Positions 45,840 through 56,080 of a stretch of DNA of 64,000 nucleotides are shown here, one piece after another. Location: contig CM054183.1 in assembly GCA_028829895.1 (NCBI GenBank), positions 77,479,071 through 77,543,070 of the forward strand, written 5' to 3'. This DNA comes from Sinotaia quadrata (taxonomy: Eukaryota > Mollusca > Gastropoda > Architaenioglossa > Viviparidae). The position numbers and the translations under genes were made by a program. Numbering within the stretch: the stretch's first letter is position 1; each line of letters begins with the position of its first letter. The notes beneath the pieces were generated by a model. It searched no databases, had not been told where the DNA came from, and saw nothing but the letters and a program-made list of their open reading frames with translations.

Positions 45840-46165
45840 AATTATTGATCTAAATAATTCTACATTTCAAACAATTATTGTAAATACTTTCAAATGAGTA
45901 TTCTAATTATTGATATTCATAATTCTATTTTTTATATAAATATTCTATTTATTGATCTAAATAATTATACTTTCCAATGAATATTGTAATTACTGATCTG
46001 ACTAATATTACATTTCTAACAAGAATTCTATTTATTGATCTCAACAATCCTGTCTTTCGAGCAAGTATTCTAATTCTTGATCGAAACAATCCTGACTTTC
46101 GAACGAGTATTCTAATTATTGATCTAAACAATCCTGACTTTCGAGCGAGTTTTGATCTGAATATC
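45840..46165. repeat. Degenerate minisatellite, about 55-58-bp unit
   Basis: Repeats of ATTCTAATTATTGATCTAAA followed by AATCCTGACTTTCGA or AATTCTACATTTC. Confidence 0.85.
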
Positions 46166-46279
46166 AGCGACAAAGACGTCGACGTCTGTGAAGTAAAATG
46201 ATGCTTACTGATTAACTACCAACTGCCACTGGAAACCAATGATTTGAAAAGCCATCCTGTCACTTTTGTTTCTCACATG

Positions 46280-46442
46280 TTAATATGGCAGCTTCATAAT
46301 GTGTTGTATAGGGAACTAAAACAACTCCATAATTTGACCGCATATACTTCTTAAAATACAGTTTAATATCAGGTTCATAATGTGTTGCATAGGGAGCTAA
46401 AACAACTTTATAATTTGACCGCATATACTTCTTAAGGCACAT
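46280..46442. repeat. Tandem duplication, about 84-bp unit, two copies
   Basis: TTCATAATGTGTTGTATAGG ... TTTGACCGCATATACTTCTT occurs twice. Confidence 0.9.
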
Positions 46443-46479
46443 TTCTAATATGGTTGCAACCTTTATCGCAACTTTAAAA

Positions 46480-47160
46480 GATGATTACAATTGTTTTCAC
46501 CATATTGTATGATTTAAAACTGGTAGCTCAATTTTATATGGTTACTACTGATATACAATTTTACGAATAAATACTACTGGTGTTTCAATTTTACGATATG
46601 CTTACAATTAATTGGTATTGCAACTTTACGATATGGTTATAATATGTACTGCAATTTTACGATATGCTTACAATTGCTTTGTAAATTTATGATATGGTTA
46701 TAACTGATACTGCGACTTTATGATATGGTTATAATTGGTATTGCAACTTTATGATTACAATTGTATTGCAACTTTATGATTGCAATTGTATTGCAACTTT
46801 ATGATTACAATTGTATTGCAACTTTAAGATTACAATTATATTGCAACTTTACGATTACAATTGTATTGCAACTTTATGATTACAATTGTATTGCAACTTT
46901 ATGATTACAATTGTATTGCAACTTTACGATTACAATTGTATTGCAACTTTACGATATGGTTATAACTGGTATTGCAACTTTACGATTACAATTGTATCGC
47001 AGCTTTACGATATGGTTATAATTGGTATTGCAACTTTACGATTACAATTGTATTGCAACATTACGATATGGTTATAATTGGTATTGCAACCTTACGATTA
47101 CAATTGTATTGCAACTTTACAATATGGTTATAATTAGTATTACAATTTTATGATATATGA
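46480..47160. repeat. Minisatellite, about 25-bp unit with a longer variant
   Basis: Core unit TTGCAACTTTACGATTACAA then TTGTA. Another variant, ACGATATGGTTATAATTGGT, is interspersed. The array ends about 50 bp before the hAT-type element. Confidence 0.94.
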
Positions 47161-47212
47161 ACATAATACACCAAGTATAACTACATTCTTTATTAGGTGA
47201 ACCATTATTGTA

Positions 47213-47471
47213 GTTTCACTCAGGGCCGCCGAGAGAAAGTCCGGGCCCCGGTACAAGGAAAGTGTGGCGGCCCTTATTCAAAGTTCAACACATGCATTTT
47301 TTATAAGGTTGCAAGGCGGTTTTCCTATACACACAAAGTATGAAGTATATAGTATGAAGTATATATCCAATATTGGTTTTTCTTATTAAAATGTGGTTTT
47401 GTAATACTGAGTTCTATGGGCCCCGGAACTATGTATCGGCTGCACCCCCTCTCCTCGGGCCTGGTTTCACT
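47213..47471. mobile_element. Non-autonomous hAT-type DNA transposon (MITE) with 8-bp target-site duplication
   Basis: The element runs from 47221 to 47463 (243 bp). It is flanked on both sides by the same 8 bases, GTTTCACT (47213-47220 and 47464-47471). An 8-bp duplication is typical of the hAT superfamily. The ends are imperfect inverted repeats: left CAGGGCCGCCGAGAGA, right (reverse complement) CAGGCCCGAGGAGAG. Both then show an inner CCGGGCCCC / CCGGGGCCC block. It has no transposase frame. The GC-rich ends contrast with the AT-rich centre. It is inserted in the upstream intron of Lhx1/5. The intact duplication suggests it has not been rearranged since insertion. Confidence 0.85.
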
Positions 47472-48554
47472 ATTTCGTTGTATGCCGTAAAAACAATGTT
47501 TTATTGAAAATGATTTGATAAAGATAAGCATACAGTTTGTATTCAATACAGATTTTGTGCAAGTGTAAGGTATCTACATGAATGCCTTCCTCGCTGGTTC
47601 AAAAGGGTAATTAATGCTGCTTTTTTAAATATAGTAACTGAGAAGTGGTAAAGTTCTCTTTGTTGCAATGATTACATAAAATAGGCAAAGTAGATTTAAG
47701 TCAATAGGCTGAATTTGTTTGGGTTAGTTGGTTTGGCCAGTTTAAAGCGGCACTGACCCCCCCCCCCCCGGCTCCCCCAAGGTATGGCCTCAATCCAGAG
47801 CTGAAGTTCTTTTTGCCCCAGAGATGGACTTCCTTTTACCATAGAGCTTGCGTGAATCCTTTCTTGTCTCTCCTTCCCCACCCACCCCTTTCCCGCTGCA
47901 TTCTGAGATCTCGACCAAAGGTTGACTGAAATTTTCGTTTCAACTTAAAAAAAAATATTACAATCGACTGCACAAAAGCAGTATATCCACTCTTTCTAAC
48001 AAGACAATACCTCATTTTAAATTAAACGTTATTTTCAGTACATGTACATTTTTACAGGTGTTACATGCTTGTACGGACATGTTAGACATATCAAAGTGAA
48101 ACATTTAAATTTATTAGCAATCCTAATGTTTTCATTCTCTCTATTCGTCCCCAACTTAGATCTTTCCTTCAATGCTTGTCAGCAGGCGGCCTGTCTATTT
48201 GTGAACAATGCATGCTAAGTCTGTCTTACATATTTCTCGCCTCTTGCACTTCATACCTGCGCTAACTTCACTCGTCAGCTCGCTTCACTGATTACAAAAT
48301 CACTGACCCGTTTTCCGGTCAACAAAACTGCATTCAACGGCAAAAGTTAGGCAGCTGGGTGTTAGAGTTTGAACGTCTTCTCGGCGACGAGTTTATGAAA
48401 AATCAGAAATGTAATGCTGTTCATAAAACTGTTAGGATTTTAAAATTAGTTAATTTTTCAAATATTATTTTAACGCTTTCAAGGTGTGTTCGCAGCACTT
48501 TGCTGTATTAATTGTATAGTACATTGATTTTATTGATCTGTTCGCTGCGCGACT

Positions 48555-48555
<1 letters not shown>
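47472..48555. other. Intron stretch with poly-C run and complex block
   Basis: A run of about 13 C lies at 47757-47769. The block 48150-48400 is complex and includes AACAATGCATGCTAAG (48204-48219), a SOX-like plus POU-like pair. No gene seen. Confidence 0.5.

Positions 48556-48598
<43 letters not shown>
48556..48598. repeat. (GT)n microsatellite
   Basis: About 21 GT units. Confidence 0.97.
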
Positions 48599-48599
<1 letters not shown>

Positions 48600-48679
48600 A
48601 ATAACACTGATTTTATTAGTTTATTTGCTCTGCGACTGACAAGCGAATAAATGTTGATTTTATCTTTGTTGTAACTTGT

Positions 48680-48862
48680 TTATAGCCAGACAGTTATACT
48701 TGACATCAAGAGTCAGACAATTATACCTGACATAAAGAGCCAGACAGTTATACCTGACATAACATTGTAGGCGTGGCACTTGTGGCATCAGTGTCCATCT
48801 ATATCGGCGCTAGATTCTCAGCATACAGTAATACCTGACATTAAGAGCCAGATTTAGGAACA
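48680..48862. repeat. Degenerate repeat, about 33-bp unit, interrupted
   Basis: Copies of AGCCAGACAGTTATACCTGA then CATAAAG at 48684-48768. A last copy at about 48827-48855 follows an unrelated block of about 60 bp. Confidence 0.8.
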
Positions 48863-49904
48863 CCTGTCACCTTCTGTAACCTCATTATATAAACATTCTG
48901 TAGATAGTGAAATAGTGGCCGGAAAAAGTCGTTCAATCTGTATCTAAGGGGGGGGGGGGGACAAGTGATAGAAATGCATGTGTAGGTAGATTAAGATAGA
49001 AAGACGAATAGATACAGAAATAGAAAGAGAGGTAGAAAGAGTAATAGAGTGAAAGAAAGAGGGTAGAAAGAGAGATAGAAAGACTTGTAGAAAAGAGATA
49101 AACTGCCGAGAGAAACGAATGCCCTTGAGCACAACAAATCGAATGATATGTAATTTTGTTTTATCAATCAATACGCATGTTATCCTGGCATATTTGTGAG
49201 ATCAAAGTGGTAGCACCTTTCAAATACCTGCAAACGTCTTCACACCTTTCGCCCGCCCCTGTTATTTATTCTAACATCCATCCACACTGCTTAACTGGGT
49301 GTGTGCAGCATGTCTACAGAAAGCTGCATTATAGACTTTGCAGCAGCAAAATGGCAATATATTGAATAGATTACCGTGCTGCTTTCTGCTGTGAATTTGA
49401 AACTAATGTCTGTTATCTGGGCAATTTATTTTCAATAATTTAGACATTAAATTACACTCATGTAGGTGTTAACTGCCCTTTTATCATTTCGATGTTAAAC
49501 CCTACCCCTTCCCCTCACACAGAACAAACAAATCTAAACACATTAAAACAGAAGCAGAAAGTACTTTCACTTCTTCTCTAACTAGTGCATGTAGTCCTTC
49601 GAAGATAAATAAAATGGTAACATTTTGTCAAATGAACGTAATTTTAGCTGTACTTTAAAAACCTTTATACCTTAAAAAAAATTAACATGCTAAAAACAAG
49701 TCAATGTATTTGATATAAAAGAATGCCTAACACTATTTAGAAATTACACAACGTGAACAATTATTTACGCCTTATGTTTATATGGATTATTCATTACATT
49801 TATATGAATTACAAAATAAAATTATCTTATGCAGACAAAGGGACTTCATCCAAGAATGTGTTTGCACGAAAAAGTGAAGGGAATGAATGTAGCAGGCCGC
49901 TTAA
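48863..49904. other. Non-coding intron stretch
   Basis: Poly-G at 48949-48960 and a GAAAGAGAGATAGA-rich purine stretch at 48995-49100. The rest is AT-rich. Frames at 48944-49171 and 49156-49365 are not recognisable. Confidence 0.55.
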
Positions 49905-50020
49905 CTAAACTCCTTGAATAATCAAGGAAATTAATCCGGCAATGTGTTTGGTTTAACCAAACTCCGTGCACAGTGAAGGAAATTAATCCGGCAAATTGTT
50001 TGGTTTAACTAAACACAAGT
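49905..50020. promoter_or_regulatory. Duplicated segment with two TTAATCC sites
   Basis: GGAAATTAATCCGGCAA occurs twice (starting near 49926 and 49978), each followed by a GTTTGGTTTAACYAAAC inverted-repeat word. TAATCC is the site of K50 homeodomains such as Otx. Possible regulatory element or simple tandem duplication. Confidence 0.35.
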
Positions 50021-50129
50021 AATGGCAAAATTCTCCCGAGGCTGCATCGTTAGGTTGTATACTGTTTATCTGTTTTACAGATGTCTATCTACAACTCTTA
50101 ACATATATGTATATCCGCAGGGTTACGGT

Positions 50130-50370
50130 AGCGCTATTCTTTAAAGATATCTACAAAAGTGTAGTAGAATTTACTTTTAAAAGACATATATCGGGCTTCT
50201 GGCAGCCTTGTTCTATGCGGAGACCTACAATGCTGTAGTGTCGGAAAGATGTCTTCTGGAATATCGTAACATTGTTCTTGTAAGATATCTGCAGACGTGA
50301 GTTGTTTTTGGAAAGATATCCTCATTCCTCAGGGAAGTGGTAAAATTGCGGAAAGATATCTACAGGACTG
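50130..50370. repeat. Degenerate repeat around AAAGATATCT
   Basis: Five diverged copies spaced about 50-65 bp, each with an AAAGATATC or AAGATATC palindromic word. Confidence 0.65.
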
Positions 50371-50660
50371 CTTAGCCCTTACGGATCCATAAACACAGTA
50401 CACGTGCTCCATGTCTGTCAACTAAATTTCAAAGCCCTTGCATCCAGCCACCCACCCTCCCCATCTCCTGCACCCTGTTGGCTTGCTGCGTACACGAACG
50501 ACTCGCTATAGCAAATTCAGCTTGACTTCGGGGGGGGGGGGTACAGTTTGCAGTGACGCAATTCATCATGATGTCAGTCCCATCTGTTATGATGACCGGA
50601 AATCCTGTGGATTTTCGCATCCGACGGTGAATTTGAGTGACGGTTCCTATTAAGAAAGCA
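50371..50660. other. Complex intron stretch with poly-G
   Basis: A run of G lies at 50530-50541. The sequence around 50550-50640 is balanced. Frames on both strands overlap without domains. Confidence 0.5.
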
Positions 50661-50785
50661 CTCTGCTCACATGTGAACAGGTCCTTGCAGGACGTGCACT
50701 GGCCTCTGCAGGATGTGAACAGGCCCCTATAGGATGTGAACAGGTCCATGAAGGATGAGATCAGATCCATGCAGGAAAAATAGAA
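50661..50785. repeat. Degenerate repeat, about 20-bp unit
   Basis: Five copies of AGGATGTGAACAGGTCC with variants. Confidence 0.85.
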
Positions 50786-50974
50786 CAAATAATGCGATCT
50801 ACTGTGCTAAAATGAACATTTTCACCGAATGCTCTTAACATTTCTTGACATTAAATGTCGGAAATAGATGATAAACAACAGGACAAATGTGGCAAAGTGG
50901 CACAGCAAATCTCAAACTAAGAAACGGTTCAGATCTGTACTTATCTTGTCCATGGTCCTACGAAATGTATGTCA
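50786..50974. other. Short non-repetitive stretch
   Basis: Nothing recognised. Confidence 0.6.
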
Positions 50975-51560
50975 ATACAATGCGTTTTTACTCCTACTCT
51001 TAACACTACACAATGCGTCTTTACTCCTACTCTTAACACTACACAATGCATCTTTACTCCTACTCTTAACACTACACAATGCATCTTTACTCTTACTCTT
51101 AACACTACACAATGCATCTTTACTCCTACTGTTAACAAACACTACAGAATGCATCTTTACTCCTACTCTTAACACTACATAATGCATCTTTACCTGTACC
51201 TACCATTAGCAGTACACAATGCATCTCTACCTGTACCTACCATTAGCAGTACAATGCATTGTACTACTTGCATCATTAGCACTATAATACACATTTACCA
51301 TTAGCGGTACTCAAGGCATCTCTACCTGTACCATTAACACCTTCATGCATCTGTACCTGTACCATTAGCTCTATAGCGTATTTTTACTTGTACCATTAGC
51401 ACTATACAATGCATCACCACCTGTACCATGAGCTCTTATAATGTATCTTTACATGTACCATTAGCACTATACAATGCATCACCACCTGTACCATGAGCTC
51501 TTATAATGTATTTTTACATGTACCATTAGCACTACACAATGCATCTATGTATGTATCCTT
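50975..51560. repeat. Minisatellite, 33-bp unit with decaying right half
   Basis: The unit is ACACTACACAATGCATCTTT then ACTCCTACTCTTA in the first six copies. From 51190 it becomes ACCTGTACCATTAGCAC-type variants. The 33-bp period opens frames on both strands; these are artefacts. Confidence 0.95.
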
Positions 51561-51570
51561 AACACTGTAT

Positions 51571-51849
51571 AGTGTATCATATGTATTTGTACCCCTCCTT
51601 TCAGCACCACACAATGCATTTCTACCCATTTGCCAATGACACTAAAGAATGTATGTATACTTTATCCATGTCCGTGATATAAATTTATATCATGTCAAAC
51701 GCTGACAAAGTCTGGAATGACGCCTTTCTAGTTTTGACAAACGTTGCTTTGCTAAGTATAAAAACCCCTTATACCTAAAAATATTTATGCTATAATTTCT
51801 AGAAAAAAAAGCTATATGTCTATTACGAAGTAAACATAGTTTATTAAAA
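51571..51849. other. AT-rich intron stretch
   Basis: No recognised feature. Confidence 0.6.
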
Positions 51850-52300
51850 TCTGTTGGTAATATATTTTCTTGATATTATGAAAATCTCTTGGTAATAAAT
51901 TTTCTTAATAATTATAATGATATATTGTGAAAATATGTTGGTAATATATTTTGTTGATAATTAGAAGGGATATTTTATGAAAATGTGTTATGGGTTTTTT
52001 CAATACGTGTGTGATTACTGTAGGCTACTAGTAACGAGTGAATGATATGTATTGTATGTAGGGTTTCTCAACACGGGTTTCATTACTGTAAGCTACTAAT
52101 AATTATTTAAAAGGTGATCAGAAATTAGGATCCACTCATTAAGTGTGTGATTTTTGTAAGTTATTAGCACTGTGGGTGAAATGTAGGTCGGTAATTAGGG
52201 CTTAATTAACAAGTGTGTGATTTTTGTAAGTTATTAGCCTTGTGGGTGAAATGTAGGTCGGTAATTAGGGCTTAATTAACAAGTGTGTGCTTACTATAAG
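51850..52300. repeat. Decayed minisatellites with AAGTGTGTGATTACTGTAAG words
   Basis: From 51850 to 51990, repeats of GAAAATATGTTGGTAATATA. From about 52000, repeats of CAACAAGTGTGTGATTTTTG then TAAGTTATTAGC and GGTAATTAGGGCTTA. Related copies reappear at 52915-52990 and 53826-53950, so one old array has been split by later insertions. Confidence 0.8.
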
Positions 52301-52553
52301 AAAAGGTAATACAACAAAGCTAAACCACTGATAACATGCATTTGACAATATATAACAAACAAATAAATGGATTCACAATGTAGTTTGAATAACCAAAGAC
52401 ACAAAAGCCAATGCCAGTCTTTTTCATGACAAACGCGACGTCATCTCACAAGGAAGCACTTGCCAGGAACAAGGACCCGTTAAAGAACGCGGAATGTGTG
52501 ACATGCCTTGCTTTTCAAATATTTAAAATGTGTCTGGTGATGAGCGCAAGCTA

Positions 52554-52845
52554 CTAACACAGTTGTGATAGGAGACAGAACCATACTATTTTACTAGCAC
52601 GAGTGACACAGGTGTGATAGGAGACAGAACCATACTATTTTACTAGCACGAGTGACACAGGTGTGATAGGAGACAGAACCATACTATTTTACTAGCACGA
52701 GTGACACAGGCGTGATAGGAGACAGAACCATACTATTTTACTAGCACGAGTGACACAGGTGTGATAGGAGACAGAACCATACTATTTTACTAGCACGAGT
52801 GACACAGGTGCGATAGGAGACAGAACCATACTATTTTACTAGCGG
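52554..52845. repeat. Minisatellite, 49-bp unit, six copies
   Basis: The unit is GTGACACAGGTGTGATAGGA then GACAGAACCATACTATTTTACTAGCACGA in two pieces. Copies are nearly identical. It sits between parts of the older decayed array. Confidence 0.96.
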
Positions 52846-52984
52846 AGCTTGGTAAAGATGTATCTGGCTATGAACAAGCAGCAGGAAGTGGGTTTCTTAG
52901 CAACAAGTGTGATTATTGAAAATTAGTAGTAATTAGGTAAAGCTAAGAAGTGTCGGTAATTAGGGCTTACTCAACAAGTGTCTT

Positions 52985-53150
52985 CTTATTGTGTGACGCC
53001 AGTCAACACGTTAGTTAATGGCTATGATTACTATTAATTAATCGTCCATAATTACAAGTGATGATAATCTTAATTTATGTTGTTAATAATTCTCCAGAAC
53101 ACACCACTCGTCTCTCTCACTTGGCAGATAAGCATGCCGGTGCTCTAAAG
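52985..53150 (-). repeat. Interspersed repeat, copy B of an inverted pair
   Basis: The reverse complement matches 5819-5985: CAAGTGAGAGAG, GGAGAATTATTAA, ATCACTTGTAATTA and TCACACAATAA in the same order. On the plus strand it is dense in ATTAATTAAT and TAATTA words. Confidence 0.75.
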
Positions 53151-53701
53151 GTTTCCTCTCTTCCATAACATTAAAAACAAACATTTACTGTCACACAATA
53201 TTTCCGTAGGTGGAAAACGTCTTACTAAAGGGGAAGATTTCCATCTTTAATCTATATTTAGTGAGCCAGAGTTTCCAGTTTATTCCTTTTTAACTCCATT
53301 CTTTCTTACACTCAAATCTCAACTTACAGTTTCCTGCAATAGTATTTATTAGCTCAGTACATGACAAGTTCACTAGAACAATGAGCAAGTTCTCTAGAAC
53401 AATGTCAAGTGTTTGGCATGCTACATATAAGCATCATAGTTCACAATTTGTAGAAATAATAGTCTACTCATATAAATACATCTCTAAGTAAAATGTAAGT
53501 ATAACATATCAATAGCAAAAATGCACAAAATATTTCTATCTCTCTCAATCAGTCAGTTAATTCACCATTAAGCTAATGGCTGTCTTTCATGACTGGACTT
53601 CTTGCCACTCCCCCCCCCCAAAAAAAAAATTGGATAATAAAACTACTCATCCGGTTGAAACTGGTTTGGATTGCATCAACAATTTCTAGCATATTTTCAA
53701 C
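53151..53701. other. AT-rich intron stretch
   Basis: Includes a duplication of TTCWCTAGAACAATG words near 53370-53410 and a CCCCCCCC-AAAAAAAAA run near 53611. No gene seen. Confidence 0.55.
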
Positions 53702-53826
53702 TAGAGTTGTTTACTCCAACTCTGACATTTACAAAAATACCATAATAAGGAGTGCCCAAGACAATTTAACAATTTATATAATAATTAAATCTAGAAATAA
53801 GAATAGGAAAATTTACTCCGCCACAT
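53702..53826 (+). mobile_element. Unclassified interspersed element, copy 2
   Basis: Matches 34826-34957 in the same orientation. It ends where a copy of the decayed array word TACTGTAAGCTACTAG begins, as expected if it inserted into that array. No coding capacity. Confidence 0.7.
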
Positions 53827-54186
53827 ACTGTAAGCTACTAGCAAACTTGTGAAAGGCGATCGTTAATTGTAAGTGTGTGATTACTCAAGTTACCATTAAT
53901 GTGAGCAATTAAAAAGAGAGGTAACTAGAGCTTATTCAACAAGTGTAAACACACCATACGTTAAGCGTAACGTACAATAAATAAAGCTTCTTATAATTTT
54001 CAGGATGTTTGTGTGTGTGTGTGCGTGTGTGTTTGTACGCCATTGTGAGACTGTGCTTTACTCTTTCTGCAATATCTTCTATCATCCACCCAAATACCTA
54101 TCACCACCCCTTTACTTCAAAAATTAGTGTTGTTGAATACTTCGTCGCCCTAAACGTTTTCTTACATTCTTTCTTCTTGTTTCCAG

Positions 54187-54523
54187 TGGAAAGGCGACCA
54201 GGGCGTCTCGTGTCCAGAAGCACAGAGAAGGTCCGTCAAGTCTCGTTTGATCCTGTCTTAGTCCCACCGGGTCTCTTGTCAGTGAGTGTGCTTTCGTGAT
54301 CTCAGATCTAGGACATTCCTGGATCAACGCGTCATTGTTTGGGCGCCGCGTTACTGCATTTGTCGCTCGACGCGATATGTTTGTCGATGGTGTAAGCGTG
54401 TGTTTTCATTGCCACGAGCGCGGGGCTGCAGCGGTTCAGGCCCTAGGCACTGACTCAATGCCCGGATGAATCGAGGCGACCTTTCTACCTCCCGAATTTC
54501 TTTGAAGTTGAGCCGCTCGACAG
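54187..54523 (+). ncRNA. Candidate plus-strand exon, antisense to Lhx1/5 intron
   Basis: The left edge is a strong acceptor (CATTCTTTCTTCTTGTTTCCAG ends at 54186) and the right edge a perfect donor (CGACAG|GTGAGT). The 337 bp between are GC- and CpG-rich, unlike the AT-rich flanks. All three frames contain stops in the first half, so it is not an ordinary internal coding exon. It could be an exon of a long non-coding RNA or a 5' UTR exon. A short ORF begins at the ATG at 54466 (MNRGDLSTSRISLKLSRST) and runs through the donor in phase 1. Two good splice sites are seen; transcription is inference. Confidence 0.4.
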
Positions 54524-54533
54524 GTGAGTTGGA

Positions 54534-55329
54534 GGGAGAAAAAAAATCAGTGCTACTCTTTCTTCTCTTCTTTGTAATATTTTATGCTTTTACTTAAAAA
54601 AAATAATAATTAAAGGTTTGGGGGTGTTTGTGTGGTTTTGTCCTAGGACCAGTTGCTTTGACTGATTCAATATCTCTTAGCCCAGTAAACATTTTCTAGT
54701 TGTATACAACAGCCCTTGTATTTTCCTGGTGGTATGCAATATCTCTTGTATATTTTTTCCTGGTCGTATACAATATCCTAACCTATATACAGTATTTTAG
54801 CTGCGAACAACATCGTAACCTTTGTACATATTCCTTGTCGTATAAGACATATATGTATTTAATATAAAACTATGTGTCATATAAGACATACATGTATTTA
54901 ATATAAAACTAAGTGTCATATAAGACATACATGTATTTAATATAAAACTATGTGTCATATGTGTTGTACGAGTATAGAATGTATCATAACTTTCTATGTT
55001 CTCAAAACTCTTTCCTTTACATTTTCATGCTTATCACATCTGCCATACTTGTCATTTGCGATAACCCTGGTAAGCCATTTGTGCATGTTTTATCGTGTTC
55101 TATTATTGTCATTCACAGGTGTTAATTATTAATTCGTGTAAAACTTATTACCATTATTATTTGTCAGAGATCATTCGGACTGTTATTGACAATGAACACT
55201 TCCAGGAGTCTCACAGTTCCAAAGCTTTACGAGAATATGGACATTTTCAAAACTATTGCCTGTAGTGTAGAGCAGATTTATAGAATCTCAGATTGTTTCT
55301 CGACTAATTCAGGAAGACTTTTGATTTCT
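54534..55329. repeat. Intron stretch with a short array at 54835-54960
   Basis: From 54835, about three copies of a 40-bp unit (GTGTCATATAAGACATACAT then GTATTTAATATAAAACTA). Flanks are AT-rich with decayed CTTGTATATTTTCCTGGT words at 54700-54780. Confidence 0.8.
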
Positions 55330-55555
55330 CGTCAGGTTGTTTTATTTTCCAGATAAACTTTTAATTTTTGATTTCTCGTCTGATTGCTTTTTCAAGTAAA
55401 CTTCTAGGTTTTGATTTCTCGTCTGATTGCTTTTTCAAGTAAACTTCTAATTTGGATTTCTCGTCTGATTGCTTTTTCAAGTAAACTTCTAATTTGGATT
55501 TCTCGTCTGATTGCTTTTTCAAGTAAACTTCTAGGTTTTGATTTCTCGTCTATGG
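55330..55555. repeat. Minisatellite, 43-bp unit, five copies
   Basis: The unit is GATTTCTCGTCTGATTGCTT then TTTCAAGTAAACTTCTA. TGATTGC recurs at 55381 and 55424. Confidence 0.93.
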
Positions 55556-55942
55556 TACTGACACTCTTGGACGTTTTTCTTTATATTTTTGTGCCTTTGA
55601 TGTTTGTCAATTGGTACAACATAGATATAATTGATGCTGACTTGTTTGCATCAACATCATTGTCGTCGTTGTCACCACCACCACCATCCTCTTCCTCATG
55701 AATGTCATAGTTATCGCTGTCATCATCATCAACTACAACTGCGATAATAATAAAATAATAATAATAGCATTTCATACAAGAACATAATCATAGAACATTT
55801 TGTAATTTCGCTGTTCAAGCATGATTTCATTGGTAAATGACATAGCAGAACTTTGAGTATTTGTAAGCTCGTATTCAATGGAATTTTTTGTAAAATTTTG
55901 AAAGTGATGTAAAGCAATATTATCTAAGCGTATATAAGTCCC
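55556..55942. other. Intron stretch with CAT/CCA-rich run
   Basis: Positions 55640-55770 are rich in TCATCATCATC and CCACCACC words, then AT-rich. A TATA-like TATATAAG lies at 55931-55938. Confidence 0.55.
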
Positions 55943-56080
55943 ATGCAGTCAATGACTTTGGTTTGTTTTACAGAGAAAACTGCCACAATTAAGAAGTACC
56001 TGGTACAACGTTCCAACAAGTTTGATGGCAACATACGAGCATGGCTGTTCGGATCTAATCTGCTGTATGCAACCAATTAA
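55943..56080 (+). CDS. Candidate small ORF / second exon of plus-strand transcript
   Basis: A good acceptor (GGTTTGTTTTACAG) ends at 55973. If it is spliced to the donor at 54523, the ORF from 54466 continues in frame for 54 residues in all. The second exon would encode EKTATIKKYLVQRSNKFDGN, then IRAWLFGSNLLYATN and a TAA at 56078-56080. The same frame is also open without splicing from ATG 55943 (MQSMTLVCF...), with a TATA-like TATATAAG just upstream at 55931. So the peptide could be made either way, or not at all. No family is recognised. It lies on the strand opposite to Lhx1/5. Confidence 0.25.
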   Translation: MQSMTLVCFTEKTATIKKYLVQRSNKFDGNIRAWLFGSNLLYATN

